Source: Stramenopiles sp. TOSAG23-6
Lineage: Eukaryota > Sar
DNA length: 18,408 bases
Direction of reading: 5' to 3'
Assembly: GCA_900128565.1 (NCBI GenBank)
Contig: LT636064.1
Span: 1 to 18,408, forward strand
Both the position numbers and the translations under genes were made by a program. Positions 1 through 8,156 of the stretch are shown in pieces (the stretch's first letter is position 1; each line of letters begins with the position of its first letter). Under the pieces are notes generated by a model. That model did not search any database and was not told the DNA's origin. It saw only the letters and a list, made by a program, of their open reading frames with translations.

Positions 1-146
1 CCCCGGCTGTGCACACTGTTGAATAATTGTTTATCTTTTGGTATCGTTTGACGCACGTCAGTTTTGATGTTTTTTGAGAAGCGTGAACTTTCATTTGGAG
101 ACCAATCAGAGTTCTTTTTCTCTGTCAGCTCTCCAGCAAATTCCAT
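1..146 (-). CDS. Putative 5' end of a divergent hypothetical gene, truncated by window edge
   Basis: On the minus strand an ATG at 146-144 opens a frame of 48 complete codons with no stop up to the left edge. An in-frame TGA lies a few codons upstream (158-156), so this ATG is the first possible start. Its context is good (A at -3, G at +4). The peptide begins MEFAGELTEKKNSDW and is hydrophilic, rich in Lys, Ser and Asn, with no signal peptide or membrane segment. The stretch is less AT-biased than the spacer that follows, as expected for coding DNA. I do not recognise the product. An open frame of this length can arise by chance, so the call rests on start context, composition and the typical divergent spacing (410 bp) from the ARM-BTB gene. 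Confidence 0.4.
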   Translation of the reverse strand, partial: MEFAGELTEKKNSDWSPNESSRFSKNIKTDVRQTIPKDKQLFNSVHSR

Positions 147-372
147 GATTTGAGTTCAGCAATCAAATGTTTGCTCAAGCAGTTTAAGTATAATTAAGAT
201 TTTTCGATAATAAGTAACAATGAAAAATACTAGTATGAATTGGATTTGCTTCAGTACTTAGTTTTTATTTCCTTCGTTGAAACGAAAGTATACCCAAGCT
301 ATATTTACTATCGCAAGTCCCGCCTTATACGCGTAACGATCGTGTAACCGTAACTATCGCTTCATCGTCTTA

Positions 373-386
373 AAAGTACGTACTTT
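373..386. promoter_or_regulatory. 14-bp perfect palindrome AAAGTACGTACTTT
   Basis: The sequence equals its own reverse complement over all 14 bases. Its core GTACGTAC occurs once more in the window, at 7823-7830, in the other divergent spacer, and I found it nowhere inside genes. This placement suggests a binding site for a dimeric regulator. That is inference; no factor is known to me. Confidence 0.35.
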
Positions 387-442
387 AGCTTTACTTCTCG
401 TCAAGACGAATTCATATTCATACTACTGGTAGATATTACAAC

Positions 443-478
443 ATGTCTATAATGGATTTTTTCTCAGTGTTGCGCTAA
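443..478 (+). other. Possible upstream ORF (11 codons) ahead of the ARM-BTB gene
   Basis: An ATG at 443 opens a short frame, MSIMDFFSVLR, ending in TAA at 476-478. A second ATG lies within it. It matters only if transcription starts upstream of 443 and if the acceptor-like CTCAG at 463-467 is not used to splice it out. Confidence 0.25.
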
Positions 479-550
479 TCTTTCGAATATTCTGTTGCTT
501 AGAAGATACATATAAATTATCAATAATACTATACTTATCGAAGCATTTTC

Positions 551-556
551 ATGTAG
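551..556 (+). promoter_or_regulatory. Minimal start-stop uORF (ATGTAG) abutting the main ATG
   Basis: ATG at 551-553 is followed at once by TAG at 554-556, and the main ATG starts at 557. The leader therefore reads AUG-UAG-AUG in one frame. Start-stop elements of this type are known in plants to stall ribosomes and limit downstream translation (the AUG-stop of Arabidopsis NIP5;1). Whether this one acts that way is inference. The TAG also shows that the main frame cannot extend further upstream without splicing. Confidence 0.4.
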
Positions 557-3500
557 ATGGCTGACTCAAAAAACACAGAACTTCAGTTGATTGGGGGTCT
601 TGAAGGAGCATTGAAACTTCTTGGTTCCAAAAATTCGACTATATGTGAGAATGCTGCTCTTGTCCTTGTAGGGAGTACTCGAGAAGACAGAAATGGGGCA
701 GAAGAACTCCGCGAGTCAATCTTGTGTTTACCGACTGATCAACTGGAAACCTTAATATCACATATGAAGAATACACAGCTTGGTGTAAAAAGAGCAATAA
801 CAAATACAATTTGCAACTGCTCATATGCTAATCTAGAATCTAATAAAATCGCTAAAAATGGGGGCCGTGATGCACTCGCTTCTAGGTTACTTGATACAGA
901 TGCGATAGAAATTCTAGTAGACCTTTTATCTTCAAACGAAGAAGATGTTGTTGTTTCTGCTGCAACATCAATAGCAAATTTATCATGCGATTTACCTATT
1001 TTAAGAAATGAAATTCGTGCAACTGGAGGAATTGAAGATTTGACTGACTTGCTGAAACGAAATGAGCCTACAATCATTGAGGTTGCAATTAGTGCAATTG
1101 CAAATATAACCGAAGATAATCCACGGAATATTGCTGAATTGGCGGCAAAACAATCTGAAACTGTGCCTGTAATTATCAAGCTTCTACGAGAGAATATTCC
1201 TATTAACGTGTCTTCGTGTCTTTCTGTCAACACTAAATATAATAGATTGGTTGAATCAAAACATGTCATGAATGATGATAAGGAAACACAACAGGGCGAC
1301 GAGTCAATTAACATAAATGAATACAAAGAATATCGATTCGGTCGAACATCTGATACAGTAGATTCTGTGAAATCACCTTTTAGACGAGCTGATGGATCTC
1401 TTGATGAGACAGGTATGGAAATATTTCATACTATTTTATTATTACTGGAGAGAATTTGTAATTGCAAAGCAGTAGAAGCCAACAGTAATTGGTTGAAAGT
1501 AGTTCAGGATAGTTGTGGTATTTGGCCTTTACTCTCAGTCTTTGCGTTTGCGGGTAAAATTGAAAATACGAATAACATCAACAGTAATACCACAAGCGAT
1601 GAAAATTCAGAAACCGAAACAGTGAATGATGCTTTCTCTGATTCAAGCAGACGAGCAGCAGTTGTATTATCATCATTATTGCGAAAACGACAATCGCCAC
1701 AAGAACTAGCAAATTTATTAGATGTTTTTATTTCTAGAGGTGCCATATCAGCAGCAATGAAGAATATATATAGTTGCGTAGACGATGTGATGCAGACAGC
1801 TTGGCTAATTATAACCCGCGCATGTCGCCAATCTCCATCTGCGTGTAGTAAATTGGTAAACAGCAAAGAAAATGTAGACCAACTTGTAGCAGGGCTATAT
1901 CATTCAAAAAACGAGATTCTTGGAGCTGTCACTTTTACCATCTCTTGCTGTCTTGCTTTACACCCAGAACTTTTCATTCCAGCAAATACAATACACTGCA
2001 CGACAAAACTCAATTCGGTTCAACCCATGGCACCACTTTACGAAGCATTATGGAAGGCCCAAGAAAATATAGATCAAACAGGCGAAGAACAAGTGAATAA
2101 ATGCTATTTGTTTTCATCCAACTGTGGATCGATGCAATTGATTCGTCTATTGAGACATAAAAATGATCAGGTGAGGAAACACGCCGTGATGTGTATTCGA
2201 GGACTCCGAAAAGATTACAATGCATTAATAAATTTCGCTGCGTCCGGGTGCTCGGTGCTGATGCGAAAGTTCGCCGGTAAGTATGAATTGGGTGCCGCCA
2301 TTACTCATACACGGACAACTGATATAGGTCGGAGTAGTTTGCACATAACCAATCATTCCAGTTCATCACATGTACATTGTGATATTTTAGATGCATCGTA
2401 CAAAGCGACAGAAGACTTTTGGGAGAAATCTGAAAACGAGGCAGCTTCTACTGCTCAAGGACTGGCGGTTAAGTTTCCTCGAGCAGCAGAGACGTGTACG
2501 GCTTTATTGGAATGGATGAAAGCTAAACTTGAAACGCGCGAATCGACGAATAAAAATAAAAATGTTGACAAGGGGGACACCCAATTTATTATTATGGAAC
2601 AGCTAATGCATTCATTGCGCTCATCAGTCCAGATATCGAAGTCCATAAAAAATGTCCAAACGGTGCGATTGCATAGAGTTAGGATGTCTTCAATAGCACG
2701 ATCGGTGCTCGATTGTGGTGCTTTGGGTAATATCGATATCATGAGATTATTCATCAAGCATGGTGGTATGTCTGTGATACTACCAATGATTAACTCTCCG
2801 GATAAGAATTTGATGAAAGATACAAAAATTGTGAGTATAGATGACGCAAAGGGAAATATAGGATGGAATTTTTGTATTGAAACACGTGGTTGTGCATATG
2901 AGTTTCTGGTTTCTGCGTTTAGAGGAATACGATACAACTCATCAACAGGTAGCAATAGTAAACATAGCCCAAATGGTATAGAATATGACAGTGTAGATGA
3001 TACCCGAGATGAGTATGTCAAATCTGTAAACTCAACAGATGTATGTTTTATGTTTTTTCAAATTCGAATTTGTTTTCGTACGAAATTTTGTACCTAACGA
3101 TTTTTCTTTCAAATATTTTTCCAAAATACTTTCTTCAGCAGCATGGATGATTGGAGAAACAATGAACACAAGTAGGACCTATCTTAAATTCACTTCTGGT
3201 AAACATGATAATATGTCAGCATATTCGGGTAAGATCATGGCTGGTGGAGCGAATATCCGATTCTGTATTGGCCCCGAACAACGCCATTTTTTTGCCCATA
3301 CAAATATTTTATGTAAAGCTTCTCCTGTTTTCGAAGCTCTTGTAAACGAAGCTAAACAAGAGTTTAATGATTGTGGTTATTCCCCCGCTGTTAATAAAGG
3401 TAAAGAATCAGCCAATTTTGTCATTGAAACTGAAAAAGGGCAAAGTCATTCTTTGAAAGAAATTGCTGAAATAGTTTTACCTAATATCCAGTACAGTGTA

Positions 3501-3929
3501 TTTATGGCAGTAGTAGGTTTTATATACACTCATGACTTCAATGCTGTATTTGCTAGAGGAGATGGCGTAGATAAAGGCGGCCCATCAATATCTTGGGTAT
3601 TCTCGCTTATGGATGCAGCTGAAAAATTTCGACTTACCGAATTATTCTCTAGTATTCCTCGATATCTGACGTCTAGAATAGATTTAAGAAATGTATTCAC
3701 AGTTCTAAGCCTTGCTCTACAAAGGAAGCTTATGCGCCTTGCCAAGCACTGTTTCTTTTATATCGTAACACATATAGACTTAATTTGTATTGCCGCAGAT
3801 AGACATCAAAAATTAGCATTGGAAAAGAAACAGGAAAAAGATTACGAAACAAGAACATTATCAAAAATAGATAATTTAAAAGATGTACAAAATATGATAG
3901 AAATGTACTTAAAATCCGTTATATATTAA
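557..3929 (+). CDS. Armadillo-repeat protein with C-terminal BTB/POZ domain (ABAP1/ARIA-like), two or more exons
   Basis: Exon 1 (from 557) encodes about 800-830 residues. Armadillo-type helical repeats are clear at residues 10-45, 60-90, 115-150 (AIEILVDLLSSNEED), 155-195 and around 530-560 (MQLIRLLRHKNDQVRKHAV). A polar, low-complexity linker lies around residues 225-285 and 335-360. The downstream exon encodes a BTB/POZ domain from about 3249: IRFCIG, the signature HFFAHTNILCKASPVFEAL, then IVLPNIQYSVFMAVVGFIYT and a MDAAEKFRLTEL helix leading into a BACK-like tail. ARM plus BTB in this order is known from the plant proteins ABAP1 and ARIA, where ARM binds partners and BTB mediates dimerisation or Cullin-3 binding. 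Function here is inferred from architecture only. The exons are in different frames, so an intron (or an error) lies near 3041-3138. The full protein would be about 1060-1090 residues. The gene converges on the tail-anchored coiled-coil gene with 73 bp between stop codons. Confidence 0.78.
2277..2390 (+). other. Possible in-frame (optional) intron in the ARM region
   Basis: A perfect donor GGTAAGT starts at 2277 and an acceptor-like GATATTTTAG ends at 2390. The enclosed 114 bp is a multiple of three and has no stop, so retention or removal both keep the frame. Splicing would remove a Ser/His-rich stretch that does not look like an ARM repeat. The segment could equally be ordinary coding sequence. 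Confidence 0.3.
3041..3138 (+). other. Intron joining the ARM and BTB parts (borders uncertain)
   Basis: A GTATGT donor begins at 3041, an AT/T-rich stretch with a stop in the ARM frame (TAA, 3095-3097) follows, and TTCTTCAG ends at 3138, with a second CAG ending at 3141. This is the natural intron. However, exon 1 ends there on a complete codon, while the BTB frame needs one leftover base, so this exact splice reaches TGA at 3148-3150. Frame-compatible options are a donor at 2949 (CAG/GTAGCA) or 3045 (GTTTTA) with the same acceptors, or the 3041 donor with an acceptor ending at 3233. That an intron or frame correction is needed is well supported. Its borders are not. Confidence 0.55.
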
Positions 3930-3957
3930 TGTAGTGTGTGATTATGATCGGGTTGAA

Positions 3958-3967
3958 AATAAATAAA
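3958..3967 (+). terminator. Overlapping AATAAA poly(A) signals of the ARM-BTB gene
   Basis: Two overlapping AATAAA hexamers (3958-3963 and 3962-3967) lie about 30 bp after the TAA stop at 3927-3929. They sit in the 73-bp gap before the stop of the convergent gene, so 3'-UTRs here must be very short or overlap. Confidence 0.5.
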
Positions 3968-4002
3968 TCTAATTTATAATATCTTAAGGTTCCAACTACG
4001 TT

Positions 4003-7000
4003 TTAGATCATTAATTTGCTTTGCAAAACAGTCCATATTAGAATTATCGTAATTGATAAAATCCCGAAAACATACATCATCGAAAGCATATGTATATGTG
4101 TATTTAAGAGAGTAATATTTGAACCGCTCCCTTCTATTTTTAACTTTGTATTGGCAATGAACCGTGGATGTTGGCGCAGGCTACGAAGTATTTTCGGGTG
4201 TCTAAGATATATTTTAGCTTTCGAGCGCCACAAAGTTATATCTTTTGTTAATTGTCTGGCTTCGTCTTTTGTTTCAGATATTAATTTAGATATATTTTTA
4301 TTATGTTCTGCAGTAATGTCATTTATCTCAGATTTGTGATGTTTGCGTATTTCTTGGATAATGTTTTTGCGTAAACCGCGAGCGTCTTGAATCTTACTCG
4401 CGTGTTTATTTTTTATATTTTTGATCATGTTTTCATGTGTATTGTGTATGTTGCAAATTATTTGATCACAATTGTTTTTAACATTGGAAATCTCTTCTAA
4501 ACAGTTGGCTTCAACTACACGAATCGAGTCCATTTTCTCTTTCTGAATAAGCGCAATCTCGGATTGATAGTTCTCTCTAATGTGCCCAATTGCTTGTTGG
4601 TGTTTGGCAATTATATTATTAGTTGATGATTCTTGTAATGTTATCAATTCATCTTTCTGGTGTTCATGTTGACCAATTAAGTGTTCATAATTAACTGAAT
4701 TCTTATCTTTTACTTCGATTAAATTCTGAATATTTCTTTCATGCAATTCCTTCAAATTTTGGACTAGATCTTGTGCTTCTCTTTGTTGTAGGGAAATTTC
4801 TTTATCAAAATTACGTTTTGATTCTTCAAGTGTTTTATTATGCAATTGTTTGAGTTCTTCTGTATTTATATTATATCCGTGTGAAATTGATTGAGCATTT
4901 TGAATATTATTTTGTTCCATTTCGTTTAAACTTCTTCTGTGCTTTCTGTTTGCTGTGGCAATACACTTGAAACACAAATCCTTCATATCTTTTAGCTTGG
5001 TTTCATTTGATGTAAGAATCTCCGTTATTTCTTCATGACAAGTTTCATCTTTTTTATTTATCTCTATTTCATGTTGATGTTTAAGTAAATTAAATTCATG
5101 GATATGTTTTTGGTGCGATTCATCGTACTCCTCCTTGAAATTTATAATTTCGTCATTTGAAACTTCTCCTTCAGCCTGATACATTTTATGGATGTCCTGC
5201 ATATCTCGAAAATTCGACTCAACACACGAATCATATTTTTTGCGAAGTTTATCAAGGTCACTTTCAAATATCAGTTGTTTATTTAAATTAGCCGATTCAT
5301 ACTCTTCCTGTACCTTTGATAGCTCTTTATGATGCTCAAAATGTAAATTATGTAGATATTTTGATTCATTGCTAACTTGTTGATCATACTCTACTCGTGT
5401 CTCGGTCAGTATATGCTTATGATTTAATTCATTTTCATGCATTTTATATGCATGTGTAGAGTTTGTTTCATTTAACAAGGCTTGATGCCTAAAAACGGTA
5501 TCTTCATTTTCAAATTTACTTTCGTTCTGAATATCACGAAGTACCAATATTTCATTTTCTGCCTTGTTCAGCTTATTTTGATTCGTATTACTTTGAGATA
5601 AGATATTTTCAAATTGGGATTGTAGATTCAAAAGTTCAACTTCAAAAAATCGTTCTTGCTGTGCATTATCACGCCATTTATCCACTTCTACTTTATATTT
5701 TGTAATTTGATCGTCGTAATATGAACGGGCTAAATTTTCTTGACAATATATTGCTTTATTTTTTGCTTCAAGATTATTAATATCATTTTTTAAATCTTGG
5801 ATGAGAGTCATTTGTAAATTTAGCTCATTTGCTTCTAAAGTATGAGTCTCTAAATATGATTCCATTTTTATCATATTCTCATGTTCACGTAATAATGATA
5901 ATTGTTCTATTTCAAATATATTATCATACTCTGTATATATAGAAGACTGTGCAATTTTAGCATCTGCTTCAAGATCTAATATTCTGCAGTCAGATGTTTT
6001 CAAACGGTCTAATACGATGGACAAAAGTGTATGGTTATATTTAGATAAACCAAGAAAAATTTGGGAACTCGAAATAATTTCCGGACTTGAAAGATATATA
6101 TGAACTGTCTGGTGAAATATTGTTTCAATCTTGTGTAGTAGTTTTGATACTCGAAATTGAGAATGTCTCATTATATTTTTAGAGAAAGTGTCACACATGT
6201 CAAGTAAGCGTAAAAAGTCATTCTGTAAAATATTCTGCTTACTTGTTAGCAATGTATTTTGACAGCGAAGGCAGTATACACCACACATGCTTTCAGGCAA
6301 ACACNGCANTGNTTTTANTTCTGNCCNTCATTGTATATTCATACCATGAAGACTTTGCATTTGTTTTCAACCTATATGATATTTGTGGTAGCCAATTTAC
6401 ACTAGTTTTTATATGATTCAACTTCTCTCTTTTTTGTGACAACTTTATATTTTCCAAAGTAATTGACTCCTTTTCCCACAGTGAGTTTAGCATTTCTAAA
6501 AGAATAGATCCATCGGCTCCACATTGCCCAGGTATAAGAGCAATTTCTCCTACGATTTCTGTAAGAGTTACATGCAGATTAGTTCTTTGCGCGTCCAAAA
6601 TATTTATTTCATTTAATTTGAAATCACGATGATTATTGTTCTGTATATCTTTACTTGAATATCCTTGATTTTCTTTGCAAATTATTCTTTCTTTTTTCAA
6701 ACACACATCCATGGTGCGTCGTATATCTTCATCTGCTTCTTTTAATCCCACTTTTAACAAATTTACAGATTCCTCCATCTGTGCAGAAAGTGTTGCATCG
6801 TGTTGTTTGCGCATAGTACTTAATTTGGTTTTTAAAGATGAAACTTCTTCATGGAATTTTTCTGTTATTTCTGCATGATTAATATTTTCTATTCGATTTA
6901 TTTCACGCAAATCCTTCAACGAATTTTCCAATTTACTTTCTACATCTTGAGTATATTCTTGGGTTTTACAATGTTCTTGTTCTTCCATAATTAATTGATC

Positions 7001-7576
7001 TGATAATGACTTTTGTTGTAACATCTGACTATATTTGGTAAGTTCTATAGCAAATAAACATTTCATAGCTGTTTCTTGTTGAATAATTTTATCCTCTTTT
7101 TGCTGATTTGATATGAACTCGTTTTCTTCTACCGATCTTAAATGCTCTACCTGAAAAGTTTCTTGTTCTAATAATGTTTTATAATGTTGTACATCTTTCA
7201 CCTCAGCATTTTGTTTGTATACTTCAGTCTGGTAATATCTATATTCAAACTCTAATAGTGTATTTGTTTCGGATGCTTGAGCTACTGCGAGTTTATTTTT
7301 TTCATCCGCCAGCCTCAACGCTTTAATATATTCGTTTCTTTGGTCAATTAATATTGAATGATGCCTTTCAAATGCTCTTCTTACTAAAGCTGATTGTTGA
7401 CTTTCTGCTTCTTTAAGTTCGGCCTTCAAACAATGAGCTATACGAACTTCCTCGGCAAACTCTTTTTTTCGTGTTTTCTTCGGTTTTTGTAGTAGTGATG
7501 CTACTACTTTACTATGGCATACCTCAGAATATACTTGATTCGATTCTTTTGTCATGGACTCTAATTCGAATGACAT
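4003..7576 (-). CDS. Tail-anchored long coiled-coil protein; short paralog of the divergent giant coiled-coil gene; frame broken at an N cluster
   Basis: The ATG at 7576-7574 is directly preceded by an in-frame TAA, with A at -3. The first frame runs 416 clean residues to about 6328. The second resumes just after the N cluster and runs to TAA at 4003. Joined, the protein is about 1190 residues. Order: basic N-terminus, AFERHHSIL motif (residues 68-76), coiled coil to about 250, KEADED block (279-284), a conserved domain with WEK (367-369) and NAKSSW (406-411), then LDMC and SKNI just past the break. A second coiled-coil arm of about 700 residues rich in Glu, Lys, Asn and His follows. The C-terminus is a 19-residue hydrophobic segment, MMYVFGILSITIILIWTVL (nt 4080-4024), with only six residues after it, which is tail-anchored topology. 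Long coiled coil plus tail anchor resembles golgin-type tethers, but I see no sequence signature of giantin, golgin-84 or CASP, so that role is inference. Apart from the break no intron is needed. The C and N halves could be separate genes, but the paralog alignment argues strongly against that. Confidence 0.82.
6305..6327. other. Cluster of six ambiguous bases causing an apparent frameshift
   Basis: N occurs at 6305, 6309, 6312, 6318, 6324 and 6327, scattered rather than as a gap run, as in a consensus of two poorly matching read or contig ends. Read from the minus-strand gene, the upstream frame hits TGA at 6295-6293 just past the cluster, while the other frame continues for 764 residues. 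From the last clean codon (ATG, Met416) to the Pro codon where the second frame resumes there are 31 nt, one more than ten codons. Confidence 0.85.
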
Positions 7577-7822
7577 TTAGAGATCTCTGAGTTACAAAAG
7601 ATATATATATGCAAAAGAATTAACTTATAAATTATAAGCTAAGTATTATATATAGTTGAATCAGATAAGGCTAAACGTAGATTGGCGAATTCGTCAGTCT
7701 CATTGACAAAGGGAAAATCTGAACAGGGCCTATTGAAAAGGCATAATATACTAAATCTTGAAATCTCACAAATAAAATCCAATTCGCAAGCATCGAGGAG
7801 TTGCACTAAGTTCCATTAGAAT

Positions 7823-7830
7823 GTACGTAC
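7823..7830. promoter_or_regulatory. GTACGTAC palindromic motif shared with the upstream divergent spacer
   Basis: This 8-bp palindrome repeats the core of the 14-bp palindrome at 373-386; both are followed by T after the final C. The two occurrences are both intergenic. Confidence 0.3.
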
Positions 7831-7884
7831 TATTATATGTGGTACAGGTACTAAAAGGCTGTATGTACTGCAGTAGCCTAGCTA

Positions 7885-8013
7885 GATCGAATGTCCAAAA
7901 CCCCCGATCTGCAGATTTCAGAGATCGCGATATTTATCGGTTATTTTTGCATTGATTTTGAGATCGATCAAGCAAGATACTATATCAAGAATCGAATCCG
8001 GATTTCATCGATC
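7885..8013. promoter_or_regulatory. Cluster of six GATCG/CGATC sites
   Basis: GATCG or its complement CGATC occurs at 7885, 7905, 7923, 7962, 7965 and 8009. The first intervals are 20, 18 and 39 bp, near multiples of two helical turns. In AT-rich DNA a chance count in 129 bp should be well below one by my rough base-frequency estimate. This looks like a homotypic cluster of regulator sites lying nearer the plus-strand gene. The binding factor is unknown. Confidence 0.4.
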
Positions 8014-8053
8014 TTACGCGTTTTACCTATTATCTAAAAACACAACATATCCT

Positions 8054-8077
8054 NAGNTATANTTNCNAAAAAACNTN
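8054..8077. other. Cluster of seven ambiguous bases upstream of the giant coiled-coil gene
   Basis: N occurs at 8054, 8057, 8062, 8065, 8067, 8075 and 8077. The pattern and length (about 24 bp) match the cluster at 6305-6327, which suggests the same kind of assembly join. It is upstream of the start codon, so it does not affect the protein, but the head-to-head arrangement depends on this join being right. Confidence 0.8.
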
Positions 8078-8156
8078 AAATATGACGATATTTTAATATA
8101 CATATGATTGTTTGTATTGTCTATTAGTTCAGGACTCTTTTAAGACGCACAATACA

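Larger units (their letters stand above)
147..556. promoter_or_regulatory. Intergenic region between the left-edge ORF and the ARM-BTB gene
   Basis: This 410-bp AT-rich spacer has no convincing coding frame. It contains a TATATTTA stretch near 300, a CGATCG at 337-342, three GTAAC direct repeats at 333-337, 344-348 and 350-354, and a 14-bp perfect palindrome at 373-386. A pyrimidine-rich TTTTTTCTCAG ends at 467 and could be the acceptor of a 5'-UTR intron. If the left-edge ORF is real, the spacer is a bidirectional promoter. No transcription start can be fixed from the sequence. Confidence 0.45.
7577..8156. promoter_or_regulatory. Divergent promoter region of the paralogous coiled-coil gene pair
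   Basis: These 580 bp separate the start codons of the two paralogs. No coding frame is convincing. Visible elements are an AGAGATCTCT palindrome right upstream of the minus-strand ATG (7579-7588), a TATATATAT stretch near 7601-7610 that could be the minus-strand TATA element, GTACGTAC at 7823-7830, a GATCG/CGATC cluster at 7885-8013, and an N cluster at 8054-8077. Short upstream frames precede the plus-strand gene (8082-8096 and 8104-8127), and TTAGTTCAG ending at 8134 resembles a splice acceptor, so a 5'-UTR intron is possible. Confidence 0.5.

Noticed and set aside
739-1326. Long antisense frames across the ARM, coiled-coil and HEAT genes
   Set aside because: They are shadows of the real frames, with Ser/Ile/Phe-rich composition typical of reversed Lys/Glu-rich coding sequence, and no independent support.
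3041-3138. Programmed ribosomal frameshift joining ARM and BTB
   Set aside because: The intervening sequence has intron-like donor and acceptor signals and reads as Phe-rich, non-conserved peptide in both frames. An intron explains it better.
6250-6290. Cys-x3-Cys-x2-Cys zinc site (MCGVYCLRC) in the short paralog
   Set aside because: Only one half-site is visible, no partner ligands follow, and the aligned paralog positions read KKLCTLRW, with a single Cys. It is more likely a chance cluster in the shared domain.
6293-6345. Spliceosomal intron at the N cluster
   Set aside because: The residue count to the paralog matches exactly without removing any sequence except one base, leaving no room for an intron.
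8112-8156. Extended N-terminus of the giant protein starting at TTG 8112
   Set aside because: It begins with a non-ATG codon and covers a probable splice-acceptor-like sequence. The ATG at 8157 has good context and is followed by the conserved HHxIL region.
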